Source: Casp-actino8 sp046091365
Lineage (GTDB): Bacteria > Actinomycetota > Acidimicrobiia > Acidimicrobiales > Ilumatobacteraceae
DNA: 64,000 bases
NCBI GenBank assembly: GCA_046091365.1
Contig: JBJTBM010000117.1
Span: forward strand, 13,320 to 77,319
Direction: 5' to 3'
Shown here in pieces: positions 8,753-17,292 of this stretch. The position numbers and the translations under genes were made by a program. The notes below the pieces were generated by a model. The model worked only from the letters and a program-made list of their open reading frames with translations. It ran no database searches and was not told the origin of the DNA. Positions within the stretch are counted from its first letter, which is position 1. Each line of letters opens with the position of its first letter.

Positions 8753-9751
8753 ATGACGCAACACGCGGCACCGGTGAGTGGTTCGTCGGCGAACGGCATC
8801 GTCTTCGGCATGTTCATTCCGCAGGGCTGGAAGATGGAGTTGTCCAACATCGACGATCCGGCCGACAAGTGGGCCAAGACGATCGAGGTGGCCGAGGCCG
8901 CCGAGCGCCTCGGTTACGACTCGCTCTGGGTGTACGACCACTTCCACAATGTCCCGCGCCCGGCACACGAGACCGTTTTCGAGTGCTGGTCCACTATCGC
9001 GGCCGTCAGCCAGCGCACCTCGCGGATCAGGCTCGGGCAGATGGTCGGGTGCAACAGTTACCGCAACCCCGGTCTGCTGGCCAAGGTCACCTCGACGATC
9101 GACGTCATCTCGGGGGGACGCCTCGAGTGGGGGATCGGCGCCGGATGGTACGAGAACGAGTACCGCGCGTACGGATACGACTTTCCCAAGCCCAAGGACC
9201 GCATCGGCATGCTGCGCGAGAGCGTGGAGATCGTGCGCTCCATGTGGACCGAGAAGGAGACCACCTACAAGGGCCAGTACTACGAGATGGTGCGGGCGAA
9301 CTGTGATCCCAAGCCCCTGCAGCGCCCGATGCCCCCGATCTGGATCGGTGGCGGAGGCGAACAGCTGACCCTGCGCGTCGTGGCGATGTACGCGGACTGC
9401 TCGAACTTCGGGGGCAATCCCGAGGAATGGGAACGCAAGCGCAACACATTGTGGAACCACTGCCGCACGGTCGGGCGCGATCCGGCCACCATTCGCATGA
9501 CCTGGTCACCGGAGGTGTTCATCCGCGAGACCGAAGCCGAGGTCGAGGCGGCCGGGTCCCGCAGCCTGTGGGGAGAGAACGTCGACTCGTGGCGGGCGGG
9601 CAACCTCGTGGGAACCCCCGAGCAGGTGTGCGAAAAGATCGAGACCTACTTGTCGCTCGGCTGTCGCGGCCTCGTGCCGTGGTGTCCCGACTACCCGAGT
9701 CTCGAGACATTGGAGCTGTTCGCGACCAAGGTGATCCCGAACTTCCGCTGA
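8753..9751 (+). CDS. LLM-class F420-dependent oxidoreductase
   Basis: This 332-residue luciferase-like TIM-barrel protein has EAAERLGYDSLWVYDHF near residue 48, RIRLGQMV, GGRLEWGIGAGWYENEYRAYG near residue 120, and RPMPPIWIGGGG near residue 195, all typical of actinobacterial LLM oxidoreductases that use F420 (some use FMN). The C-terminus has the GTPEQV...GCRGLVPW pattern. The substrate is not inferable. The leaderless promoter fixes the ATG. It ends 1 base before the convergent MaoC-like gene. Confidence 0.85.
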   Translation: MTQHAAPVSGSSANGIVFGMFIPQGWKMELSNIDDPADKWAKTIEVAEAAERLGYDSLWVYDHFHNVPRPAHETVFECWSTIAAVSQRTSRIRLGQMVGCNSYRNPGLLAKVTSTIDVISGGRLEWGIGAGWYENEYRAYGYDFPKPKDRIGMLRESVEIVRSMWTEKETTYKGQYYEMVRANCDPKPLQRPMPPIWIGGGGEQLTLRVVAMYADCSNFGGNPEEWERKRNTLWNHCRTVGRDPATIRMTWSPEVFIRETEAEVEAAGSRSLWGENVDSWRAGNLVGTPEQVCEKIETYLSLGCRGLVPWCPDYPSLETLELFATKVIPNFR

Positions 9752-9752
9752 C

Positions 9753-10211
9753 TCAGACGTACGAGCGGAAGATGATCTCGGCGACGCACGATGGCTTGGG
9801 CGAACCTTCGCACTCGAACGTGAATTCCATCGTCGACTGCACGCCACCGGCGATCTCCTCGATCGCCAGCAACTTCACGCCGAGGCGCAGACGGGCCCCG
9901 ACGGGCACCGGCGAGGGGAACCGGACCTTGTTGGCTCCGTAGTTCACACCCATCGAGAAGCCTTCGATGCGCACCACGGTCGGATAGAGCGCCGGTCCGA
10001 GCGACAGCGTCAGGTAGCCGTGGGCGATCGGTCCTCCGAAGGGACCGGACTTGGCCCGTTCCACGTCGACGTGGATCCACTGGTGGTCACCGGTCGCTTC
10101 GGCGAACTGATTGACCCGCTCCTGGGTGATCTCCATGTAGTCGCTGTAACCCAAGTGCTCGCCCACGGCGGCCTTGAGTCCTTCCACTCCGACGATGACG
10201 CGTGCGCTCAT
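9753..10211 (-). CDS. MaoC-like (R)-specific enoyl-CoA hydratase, HtdZ-like
   Basis: This single hot-dog domain protein of 152 residues has the catalytic Asp/His pair in FAEATGDHQWIHVD near residue 36 and the GPIAHGYLTLSL segment near residue 56, plus VNYGANKVRFPSPVPVG. From memory it closely matches mycobacterial Rv0130 (HtdZ), which hydrates long-chain 2-enoyl-CoA. The frame extends upstream, but the family begins at this ATG, and CAGGAT ends 6 bases before it on the minus strand. It probably shares an operon with the membrane protein 37 bases upstream. Confidence 0.85.
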   Translation of the reverse strand: MSARVIVGVEGLKAAVGEHLGYSDYMEITQERVNQFAEATGDHQWIHVDVERAKSGPFGGPIAHGYLTLSLGPALYPTVVRIEGFSMGVNYGANKVRFPSPVPVGARLRLGVKLLAIEEIAGGVQSTMEFTFECEGSPKPSCVAEIIFRSYV

Positions 10212-10248
10212 GGCGACATCCTGCCAGACGGAGGCGGTCCCGCCGAAC

Positions 10249-10680
10249 TCAGCGGTACCAGACTCTTTGGTGTTCGCGACTTTGGGGGTGCAACAACAGT
10301 GCGCAAAGGGCGACATCGAAGATCAGGCTGATCGTGTTGCCCCCGCTGATGCGGTCCCAGATGTCGAAACGGGAACCGGAAAGGATCCAGAACCGCAGGA
10401 GGAACGGCGAGAAAGCGGCGAAGAGGCCGAGTCGCCAACCCCAGCGACGGTCGTTGGCCATGAGTAGTCCGCCGAGGATGAACGAAGCGATCACGGCGAG
10501 TCCGATGACGGCACCGATCCCCCCTTTGTCGACGCGGGCGTAGCCCACCCAATCGGAGCGATCCATGAACCCGATGAGCGCGAAGAACCCGTTGAGGTAG
10601 AGCAGCATCGTGGCGATCTGCAGGGTCTGCGGAGCCATTCGGTCGAACCAGCGGCGAAAGTCGATCGACGAGCGGGCCAT
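10249..10680 (-). CDS. Small four-helix membrane protein of unknown function
   Basis: I do not recognise this 143-residue protein. It has four predicted membrane helices, at about residues 16-36, 48-70, 80-100 and 118-134, with basic loops between them. The open frame runs another 58 codons upstream, but that extension is antisense to era, has no start signal and is poorly protein-like. The ATG at 10680 is preceded on the minus strand by CATCCT at 6 bases, the spacing seen at leaderless genes here. It heads a likely two-gene unit with the HtdZ-like hydratase. Confidence 0.6.
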   Translation of the reverse strand: MARSSIDFRRWFDRMAPQTLQIATMLLYLNGFFALIGFMDRSDWVGYARVDKGGIGAVIGLAVIASFILGGLLMANDRRWGWRLGLFAAFSPFLLRFWILSGSRFDIWDRISGGNTISLIFDVALCALLLHPQSREHQRVWYR

Positions 10681-10753
10681 GCACACAGGATGGCACATCC
10701 ACGGGGGACGATTCGGTCGAGGCTCCGGGTTCGTCCCGATAGGGTCAGGCGCG

Positions 10754-11593
10754 ATGCGCTCGGGATTCGTCACGTTGGTCGGTCGCCCCAACGTCGGCAA
10801 GTCGACGTTGTTGAACGCGATCTGCGGCAGCAAGGTGTCGATCGTCTCCGACAAACCGCAGACGACCCGTCGTCAGGTACGCGGCGTGCTCACCCGCACC
10901 GACGCCCAGATCGTCTTCGTCGACACGCCGGGCTTGCACAAGCCCGTCACCGCTCTCGGCGAGCGGGTGAACGCCGCGGCGATCGAGTCACTCACCGACG
11001 TCGACGTGGCCATTCTGGTGTTGGACGGGACGATGCCGTTCGGGTCCGGCGACCGCTGGGTGGCCTCGCGTCTCGACCTGAGCAAGACGATCGTGGTGGT
11101 GAACAAGACCGATCGCGCCGGACGCGACAAGACTCTGGCCCAACTGGCGACGTCGTCCGAACTCGATGCGGTGGCCTACTTCCCGGTGTCGGCCAAGTCG
11201 GGCGACGGAATTGGGCCGCTCGTCGAGCACGTCGTGTCCATGCTCCCCGAGGGGCCGATGTACTACCCCGAAGACGTGGTCAGCGACCTCCCGGAGTCCG
11301 AATGGGTCGCCGAATTGGTGCGCGAGCAGTTGCTCGCGATGTTCCGAGAGGAATTGCCGTATTCGATCGCGACCCGCGTGACCGAGTGGGAGTGGCCGCG
11401 TGTGCGCTGTGAGATCGTCGTGGAGCGCGAGAGCCAAAAGGGTATGGTCATCGGCAAAGGGGGAGCGGTCCTCAAAGAGGTCGGCACTCGCGTGCGGCGC
11501 CAGTTGCCCGACGGGGTTTTCATCGAACTGCACGTGGTGGTCGACAAGGATTGGCAACAACGACCCGATCGCGTCGAGCGTCTCGGTTACTGA
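10754..11593 (+). CDS. era: GTPase Era
   Basis: This essential GTPase binds 16S rRNA and assists 30S maturation. All G motifs are visible: GRPNVGKST (G1, residue 10), QTTRRQVRG (G2), DTPGLHKP (G3), NKTD (G4) and SAKSGDG (G5). A C-terminal KH domain carries VIGKGGAVLKEVG. The length of 279 residues is usual. The frame opens 48 codons upstream, but Era proteins start at this ATG, and TAGGGT (10740-10745) lies 8 bases before it. Usual partners such as ybeY or recO are not adjacent; recO is 7 kb downstream. Confidence 0.95.
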   Translation: MRSGFVTLVGRPNVGKSTLLNAICGSKVSIVSDKPQTTRRQVRGVLTRTDAQIVFVDTPGLHKPVTALGERVNAAAIESLTDVDVAILVLDGTMPFGSGDRWVASRLDLSKTIVVVNKTDRAGRDKTLAQLATSSELDAVAYFPVSAKSGDGIGPLVEHVVSMLPEGPMYYPEDVVSDLPESEWVAELVREQLLAMFREELPYSIATRVTEWEWPRVRCEIVVERESQKGMVIGKGGAVLKEVGTRVRRQLPDGVFIELHVVVDKDWQQRPDRVERLGY

Positions 11594-11608
11594 CCGAGTG
11601 GTCGTACG

Positions 11609-12250
11609 TCAGCAGGCGTACCCCGCCGGCAGAAGATTCGCGTAGTCGTCGCAGGCGACGGTCCCACCGGGATCGGTGAGGTCGCCCCGTCCGCGTGGAA
11701 CGCTCTGCGGGTTCGATCCCGAGGTGAAGGCAACCTGACCGATGCCCGCGCGTCGCGTGAGGGTCAGCACGATCTGGGCGATCGCCAATCGCTGTTCGGC
11801 TCCGGGGAGCCCCGTGATGAACGCGGGCGGGAGGTCCACCGTGGCCACACCACGCGAAACCTCGACCGCGGCAACGAAGTCCAGCGCCAGCGCGGTGCGC
11901 AACCCGGCCGCCGTGTCGCCCTCGGGCACTCCTTCGGCCAGGGCGGCCATCACCTGGGGCGCCGCGGCGGGACTGAGTAGCAGTCGGGTGATCGGCACCA
12001 CCTGCGTACCGGCGACGAAGAAGAGATTCACGACTTCGACGGGCACCGTCGTGCTGGTGGTGGTCGACTCGACCGGCTGCACGGTGGTCGCGGGGGCCGC
12101 GGTGGTGGTGGTGGTGGTCACCGCGATGGTGGTCACGTTGAGTTCGTACGGGATCTGGTCGGGGTCGATGGAGCTCACATCCCCCGAACCGGGGATGCTG
12201 CACCCCACGAGCGCGACGAGGTTGACAAGGACGACAGCTCGAAATCTCAC
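11609..12250 (-). CDS. GerMN-domain lipoprotein, LpqB-like
   Basis: This 213-residue protein has an export signal and lipobox LVALVGC (Cys17), a Thr-rich linker (about residues 40-72), and a GerMN-type domain: VNLFFVAGTQVVPITRLL then LAEGVPEG and LAIAQIVLTLTRR. In Actinobacteria the lipoprotein LpqB, also with GerMN, is encoded after mtrB and modulates the MtrAB signalling pair. Here the start overlaps the kinase stop by 4 bases, so the two are translationally coupled. The protein is much shorter than LpqB (about 580 residues) because the beta-propeller part is missing. Confidence 0.7.
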   Translation of the reverse strand: MRFRAVVLVNLVALVGCSIPGSGDVSSIDPDQIPYELNVTTIAVTTTTTTAAPATTVQPVESTTTSTTVPVEVVNLFFVAGTQVVPITRLLLSPAAAPQVMAALAEGVPEGDTAAGLRTALALDFVAAVEVSRGVATVDLPPAFITGLPGAEQRLAIAQIVLTLTRRAGIGQVAFTSGSNPQSVPRGRGDLTDPGGTVACDDYANLLPAGYAC

Positions 12251-13644
12251 GAGACCTCCCGGGGGAAGAAGACGACGAATCGTGCGCCACCGGTCGGGGC
12301 GTCCTCGACCCAGGTGCGACCGCCGTGAGCGCGCACGTGTTCGTCGACGAGAGCGAGGCCGAGGCCGGTTCCACCGGCTCGGCTGCGACCGGCCGAACCG
12401 CGGGCGAAGCGCTCGAAGATGCGCAAGCGTTCGCTGTGGGCGACGCCGGGGCCGGAGTCCTCCACCGCCACGACGATTCCGATGACGCCGGATTCCTCGG
12501 CGTGATTCTCGATCCTGATGCGGTCGGCGCCTCCGCCGTGGATGCGGGCGTTGTCGAGGAGGTTCGCCAGGATGCGCTCGAATCGTCGCTTGTCGACCGC
12601 GCCGACTCCGTCACTGTCGGGTGCCACCACGACGGGCACGTCGGTCGCCCCATAGCGCTGAGCGATACGTCGCACGAGGGCGACGAGGTCGGTTTCCTCG
12701 CGGTGGAGGTCGGTCACGCCGACGTCGAGGCGCGCGAGCTCGAGCAGGTCGATCACCATCTGGTCGAACCGACGCACCTGGCTGATGACGACATCGAGCG
12801 CCTGCTGTGTCCTATCGTTCAGGTCGGCCCGGCGCGCGTCGAGTACCTCGACCGCGGCCGCCAGGGCGGTGATGGGCGAGCGCAACTCGTGGCTCACGTC
12901 GCTGGCGAAGCGAGCCTCGCGTTCGATGCGGGTTTGGACGGCGTCGGCCATCTCGTTGAACGACGTGACGAGTCGGGCCAGGTCGGGGTCGACCTCCTCG
13001 TCGAGTCGGGTGTCGAGTCCGCCTTCGGCGATGTCCCCTGCGGCCTCGCTCACCCGTTCGAGGGGCCGCATGATACGACGGCCGACCGCGACGCCGACGA
13101 GCCCGGCCACCAGGGCGACCACGATCACGCCGACGATCAACGCCGAGCCGATAGCGGTCAGCGTGCGCTGTTCATCATCGAGCGGGAAAGCCTCGAAATA
13201 CTGGGCGTCGATGTCGGCGATGTGGACCGCCACCGCGATGTACGGCTGGTCGTCGAACGTGAACCTTTGGCGCGACGTGGTTCCGGTGAGTGCCGCCTGC
13301 ACCAACTCCGGGGGGAACGCGGCCTGCGTGTAGCGGATTTCCTGGCTGAAGTAGAGGTTCTCGGGCTGCAGGTGCAGGACCGCGAACCCGCCCTGCTCGG
13401 TGCGCACGTTGCTGATCAACTCGAACGCCTCGCTGCGTCGGGTACGGATCTGCGAACGGATCAGTTGGGCGTTGTTGAAGGACTGGCGTTCGACGACGTC
13501 GTCGCGACGCTGGAGGATGTAGGACCGTGCGGTCAGATAGGTGGCAGTCGAGAGTGCCACCGAGGCGAGCAGACCGGTGGCGACGAACAGCAACGTCACG
13601 CGCTGGCGCAGGCTGATGGAGCGCAGTCGATCCCGCAGGGTCAC
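12247..13644 (-). CDS. Sensor histidine kinase, MtrB-like
   Basis: This is a 465-residue membrane kinase. Its layout is TM1 (about 15-38), an extracytoplasmic domain of about 120 residues, TM2 (about 162-186), HAMP (RRIMRPLERV), DHp with phosphorylated His252 in SDVSHELRSPITAL, and an ATPase domain with LLDNARIHG, VEDSGPGV, FERFARG and GGTGLGLALV. MtrB of Actinobacteria has the same order and is followed by a lipoprotein, as here. The frame opens 51 codons upstream, but the GTG at 13644 has CAGGAT ending 6 bases before it and removes a low-complexity N-terminus. Confidence 0.82.
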   Translation of the reverse strand: MTLRDRLRSISLRQRVTLLFVATGLLASVALSTATYLTARSYILQRRDDVVERQSFNNAQLIRSQIRTRRSEAFELISNVRTEQGGFAVLHLQPENLYFSQEIRYTQAAFPPELVQAALTGTTSRQRFTFDDQPYIAVAVHIADIDAQYFEAFPLDDEQRTLTAIGSALIVGVIVVALVAGLVGVAVGRRIMRPLERVSEAAGDIAEGGLDTRLDEEVDPDLARLVTSFNEMADAVQTRIEREARFASDVSHELRSPITALAAAVEVLDARRADLNDRTQQALDVVISQVRRFDQMVIDLLELARLDVGVTDLHREETDLVALVRRIAQRYGATDVPVVVAPDSDGVGAVDKRRFERILANLLDNARIHGGGADRIRIENHAEESGVIGIVVAVEDSGPGVAHSERLRIFERFARGSAGRSRAGGTGLGLALVDEHVRAHGGRTWVEDAPTGGARFVVFFPREVS

Positions 13645-13907
13645 CCACTCATCCTGCCCGATCGGATCGACGTCGACACGGGGCGTTCGGTGGCGGACAG
13701 CGAATCGCCCGGTTCGGGCTGGGCCAGCGAACCGGGCGAGATCCGTGTCGATCGCGCCGGGCGGTGAGGGCCAGGGGGAGGACGGCCCCCACCGCACCAG
13801 CGTGAACGGGGGTCAGTCTCCCGAGGGTCTGTGAAAGGTCCGTGTGGCTTCTGTGCGTTTTGTGTAACAAATCGGGACCGGGACACCGGATCGGCGAGAA
13901 TCGTCCC
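13645..13907. promoter_or_regulatory. Divergent control region of MtrB-like kinase and MtrA-like regulator
   Basis: This 263-base intergenic stretch contains CAGGAT (13656 to 13651, minus) 6 bases before the kinase GTG and GAGAAT (13896-13901) 6 bases before the regulator GTG. A 13-base palindrome, TTTGT-GTA-ACAAA (13859-13871), sits 36 bases upstream of the regulator and contains GTAAC, a core seen in some described MtrA sites. I see no gene in it. Confidence 0.4.
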
Positions 13908-14594
13908 GTGCACTCGCTGCTCTTCATCGAAGACGACGACCAGATCAGGTTGGCCCTGCGACTGGCCCTGGAGGATGAGGGGTACGAGGTGCGCGAAGCC
14001 GCCGACGGGGTGGCGGGTCTGGCCGCGTTCCACCAGAGAGAACCCGACCTCGTGCTGCTCGACCTACGGCTGCCCGACATCTCGGGCTTCGAGGTCTGTC
14101 GGGCCATCCGGGCCATGAGCATCGTCCCGATCGTGATGGTCACGGCCGAGACCGACACGATCGACATGGTGTCGGGACTCGAGGCCGGGGCGGACGACTA
14201 CGTGACGAAGCCCGTGGTCCCCAAGGAATTGGCGGCGCGCATTCGCGCGCACCTACGCCGGGTGCAGTTGCAGGTGACCGTCGCTCCGACCACCACGGAG
14301 ACCTTCGGCGACATCGACCTGCGACGCGAGCAGGGTCTCGTCTTCAAGGCCGGACGCGAATTGTCGTTGACCAAGACCGAGTTCAACCTCCTCTGCGAGT
14401 TCGCCGATCACCCGAACGTCGTGTTGTCGCGCGATCAACTGTTGGAGCGGGTATGGGGCTACGACTACCTCGGTGACAGTCGGCTCGTCGACGCGCACGT
14501 GCGTCGGTTGCGCGTGAAGATCGAGGACCACCCCGACGACCCGCGCATCATCCTGACCGTGCGCGGTCTGGGCTATCGGCTCATCCCCGCGTGA
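13908..14594 (+). CDS. OmpR-family response regulator, MtrA-like
   Basis: This 228-residue regulator has a receiver domain (residues 1-120) with acidic pocket EDDD, phospho-acceptor Asp52 in LLDLRLP and Lys near residue 103 in VTKPV. A winged-helix DNA-binding domain (about 130-228) includes LTKTEFNLLCEFADHPN, VLSRDQLLERVWGYDY and VRGLGYRL. The GTG at 13908 is chosen because GAGAAT ends 6 bases upstream; an ATG 22 codons earlier would add a cysteine-rich non-receiver segment. It is divergent from its probable kinase, unlike the usual mtrA-mtrB-lpqB operon. The stop overlaps convergent dinG. Confidence 0.85.
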   Translation: MHSLLFIEDDDQIRLALRLALEDEGYEVREAADGVAGLAAFHQREPDLVLLDLRLPDISGFEVCRAIRAMSIVPIVMVTAETDTIDMVSGLEAGADDYVTKPVVPKELAARIRAHLRRVQLQVTVAPTTTETFGDIDLRREQGLVFKAGRELSLTKTEFNLLCEFADHPNVVLSRDQLLERVWGYDYLGDSRLVDAHVRRLRVKIEDHPDDPRIILTVRGLGYRLIPA

Positions 14595-16494
14595 TGTTGC
14601 GGAGGAACTCGGCCACCTCGCGGCGGTCGATCGACTTGCGCATAGGGGGCATGGCCGCCATGATGTCGCGCCGGTAACCCTTCACGGCCAGACGCGAGTC
14701 GAAGACCGCCACCACCCCACGGTCGGAGGCGTTGCGGATGAGACGTCCGGTCGCCTGGGCGAGCAGGGTTGCCGCCCGGGGCAGGTCGATGTCGCGGAAC
14801 GCGCGGTCGCCGAGCGCCTCGCGTCGGGCGCTGAGCAAAGGGTCGTCGGGTCGGGGAAACGGGATGCGATCGATCGTCACGAGCGACAACGTGCGGCCGG
14901 GAATGTCGATGCCTTGGAAGAAACTCGCCGTCGCGAACAGGCACGACGTTTCGTCGTCGCTGAACAATCGTACGAGTTGGGCCCGGGGGAACTGGTTCTG
15001 TTCGAAGATGGTGACGCCGAGTCGTGGTCGGAGTGCTTGCGCGGCGGCTTCCATCGCCTTGTAACTCGTGAAGAGGGCCAATGTGCGTCCGCCGGCGGCC
15101 TCGATGAGGTGGTGCAGTTCGTCGTGCATCGCCGAGCGGAACGCGGGCGCGTTGGGTTCGGGGAGGGATTTGGCGCAGTAGAGAATCGCATTCTCGCCGT
15201 AGTCGAAAGGGCTCTCGACGTTCAGCAGGCTCGTGTCCTCGAGTGGAAGGCCGACGCGGGTCGGCATGTTCGCCGGGATGGTCGCACTGGTCAAGATCGC
15301 GGTGTGCTTCGACCAGATCCCCTCGCGCAGGAACGACGAGACGTCGAGGGGTGCGATGTCGAGCACCGGACGATCGACTCGTCCGCTCACGAACGGCACG
15401 AAGGTGGCATCGATTCCCAACGCGGCGTTGAGGGTCGCGTCGAGGCGACCGGCGAGTGTCTGGGCGCGCAGTCGACGTTGGGCCGAGTCCTCGTCCTTGG
15501 TCTCCACGCGTCGCAGCGCCTCGAGGGCGGTCGACACCACCCGCACCCCGTTGGCCAGCACCTCGGCGATTGGTCGAGGCAACGGCGTCGACAGACGATT
15601 GTTGTGGTCGGGTGCGAGCACCTCGGTGAGCATCGCACCGACGTCGGTGATCATCTTTTGCAGATCCGGGTCGTCGATGATGCGTCGGACCGCGTTGGCG
15701 AAGAAGGTGAAACTTCCGTCGCCGATCGAGAGCCCGATGGTGCCACTCATCGTGTCCTCGAGACCGTGCGCCTCGTCGACGATCACGATCTCGTGCTCGG
15801 GTAGCAACGCCCCGTCGGATGCGATGTGGTTGCCATAGAGGTGCGTGTTGACGACGATGACGTCGGCCTCGGCGGCTCGGGCTCGGGCCACCTCGGTGAA
15901 ACACGAGCCGCCGAAGGGACAGCGGTTCGCCCCGGGGCACTCTTCGCTGCCGACCGACACCGCGATCCGGGCCCGTTCGGAAGGTGCGAAGGCGAGCGAG
16001 TCGAGGTCGCCGCTCGGCGTCGTGGCGGCCCAGGCGACGAGTTGGTCGATCTCGCGTTTGGTCGAGGCGGAGTAATCGTCGAGTTCGAGCAGGGTCGGGG
16101 AGTCGTCCTTGCGACGCTTACTCGCGACTTCTCCGGTCAATTCGGCGACCCGCTGACGACAGACGTAGTTACGACGACCCTTCAGGACCGCCCACGACAC
16201 CTCGCGACCCAGGTATTCGCGCAGTGCGTCGACGAGGAACGGCAGATCCTTGGAGGCCAATTGGTCCTGCAGGTTCTTGGTGGCGGTGGCGACCACCGTG
16301 CGCTTGCCCGACATCATCGCGGGCACGAGGTACGCGATGGTTTTGCCCGTTCCGGTGCCGGCTTGGACGACGAGGTGACGTCCCTCGGTGATGGCCTCCT
16401 CGACGGCCATGGCCATCTGGCGTTGCCCAGGTCGGCTCTCGGCGCGGGGCAACGCCGACGTGGCGATCTCGAGCGCATCGGACAATCTGGGCAT
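14581..16494 (-). CDS. dinG: ATP-dependent DNA helicase, DinG/XPD-like
   Basis: This 637-residue superfamily-2 helicase has Walker A AGTGTGKT (Lys51), a DEAH box in VIVDEAHGLED, and a C-terminal helicase half with SATIPANMP, FFQGIDIPG and ATGRLIRN. Four cysteines for a 4Fe-4S cluster lie between the helicase I motifs: YVCRQ, then EECPG, RCPFG and GSCFTE, as in XPD/DinG. It probably unwinds R-loops or damaged forks. The frame stays open 439 codons upstream through uppS; that part is shadow. The ATG at 16494 follows TACGGT by 6 bases on the minus strand. It converges with the MtrA-like gene, overlapping 14 bases. Confidence 0.9.
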   Translation of the reverse strand: MPRLSDALEIATSALPRAESRPGQRQMAMAVEEAITEGRHLVVQAGTGTGKTIAYLVPAMMSGKRTVVATATKNLQDQLASKDLPFLVDALREYLGREVSWAVLKGRRNYVCRQRVAELTGEVASKRRKDDSPTLLELDDYSASTKREIDQLVAWAATTPSGDLDSLAFAPSERARIAVSVGSEECPGANRCPFGGSCFTEVARARAAEADVIVVNTHLYGNHIASDGALLPEHEIVIVDEAHGLEDTMSGTIGLSIGDGSFTFFANAVRRIIDDPDLQKMITDVGAMLTEVLAPDHNNRLSTPLPRPIAEVLANGVRVVSTALEALRRVETKDEDSAQRRLRAQTLAGRLDATLNAALGIDATFVPFVSGRVDRPVLDIAPLDVSSFLREGIWSKHTAILTSATIPANMPTRVGLPLEDTSLLNVESPFDYGENAILYCAKSLPEPNAPAFRSAMHDELHHLIEAAGGRTLALFTSYKAMEAAAQALRPRLGVTIFEQNQFPRAQLVRLFSDDETSCLFATASFFQGIDIPGRTLSLVTIDRIPFPRPDDPLLSARREALGDRAFRDIDLPRAATLLAQATGRLIRNASDRGVVAVFDSRLAVKGYRRDIMAAMPPMRKSIDRREVAEFLRNITRG

Positions 16495-16553
16495 CGGGTC
16501 ACCGTACCGCAGGGTCGCCGGACACGATGGGGACGGCGATGGCTCGCGACGAT

Positions 16554-17219
16554 TCAGTGTGCCGACGCACGACGGGCGAGGGCGATCGCGGCCACCAGAT
16601 CGTCGTGCGAGTAGTCGGGCCAGGCCGCCTTGGCGAAGTGGATCGGCGCCCCCATCGACTGCCAGAGGAGGAAGTTCGACACGCGGTGTTCGCCCGATGT
16701 GCGCACCATGACGTCGACGCGTGGAAGGTCCGACTCGTACATCGCGACGTCGAGCGCCGGGACCGTCGGCTCGCGTCCCTCGCGACGCAATCGCTCGGCG
16801 GCGTGGGCTATCTCGGCGCGGCTGCCGTAGTCGAAAGCCACGGTGAGGGTCATACCGGTGTTCGCGGCCGTGTCGGCGATGGCTTTGCGAATGGCGCGTT
16901 GCACGTAGCGGGGTGTGCGGGCGGTGGGTTCGTCGAACGGACGACCGAGCCAGCGCACCCGGACCCCGAGGTCGTTCAACTCGGCCACCCGTCCGAACAA
17001 CTTCTCGTGCAGGCCGAGAATGTGGCGCACCTCGCGTCGCGGTCGCACCCAGTTCTCGGTGGAGAAACCGAAGACGGTCAGGTGGTCGACACCCAGTCGG
17101 ACCGCGGAACGTACCACCGCGGCCAGATTCTCCTCGCCCGCGGTGTGGCCGGCGGTTCGGGGCAGGTCGCGTTGACGGGCCCAACGGCCGTTTCCATCCA
17201 TGATGCAGGCGACATGCAC
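16554..17219 (-). CDS. uppS: Short cis-prenyltransferase catalytic subunit (UppS-like)
   Basis: This 221-residue cis-prenyltransferase would make the polyprenyl diphosphate carrier for the cell wall. Catalytic Asp8 lies in MDGNGRWA; FGFSTENW and RTSGEHRVSNFLLWQ are intact. Two normal UppS parts are missing. The region-V segment reads SMGAPIHF, with Pro where bacterial enzymes have the Mg-binding Glu (AYAELYF in E. coli). The protein also ends at ARRASAH without the RxxRRFGG tail. The human catalytic subunit DHDDS shows the same two losses. GTG at 17219 is set by TACGGT 6 bases upstream and by the family start at the DGNGR loop. It is divergent from the paralogue at 17293. Confidence 0.88.
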   Translation of the reverse strand: MHVACIMDGNGRWARQRDLPRTAGHTAGEENLAAVVRSAVRLGVDHLTVFGFSTENWVRPRREVRHILGLHEKLFGRVAELNDLGVRVRWLGRPFDEPTARTPRYVQRAIRKAIADTAANTGMTLTVAFDYGSRAEIAHAAERLRREGREPTVPALDVAMYESDLPRVDVMVRTSGEHRVSNFLLWQSMGAPIHFAKAAWPDYSHDDLVAAIALARRASAH

Positions 17220-17292
17220 GGGTGAACCGTACCGCCTCGGTCCGTTCGGTCGAAGACACCTCACCGACCACGGGGTGGGGCACAATGGTTCG
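17220..17292. promoter_or_regulatory. Divergent leaderless promoters of uppS and its degenerate paralogue
   Basis: TACGGT on the minus strand (17231 to 17226) ends 6 bases before the uppS GTG. CACAAT on the plus strand (17281-17286) ends 6 bases before the GTG at 17293. Both genes are read from one 73-base intergenic region, which would favour balanced expression. Confidence 0.5.

Noticed and set aside
10682..10753. Upstream ATG extension of era
   Set aside because: It would add 48 residues antisense to the membrane-protein gene; Era proteins begin at the chosen ATG, which has a -10 box 8 bases upstream.
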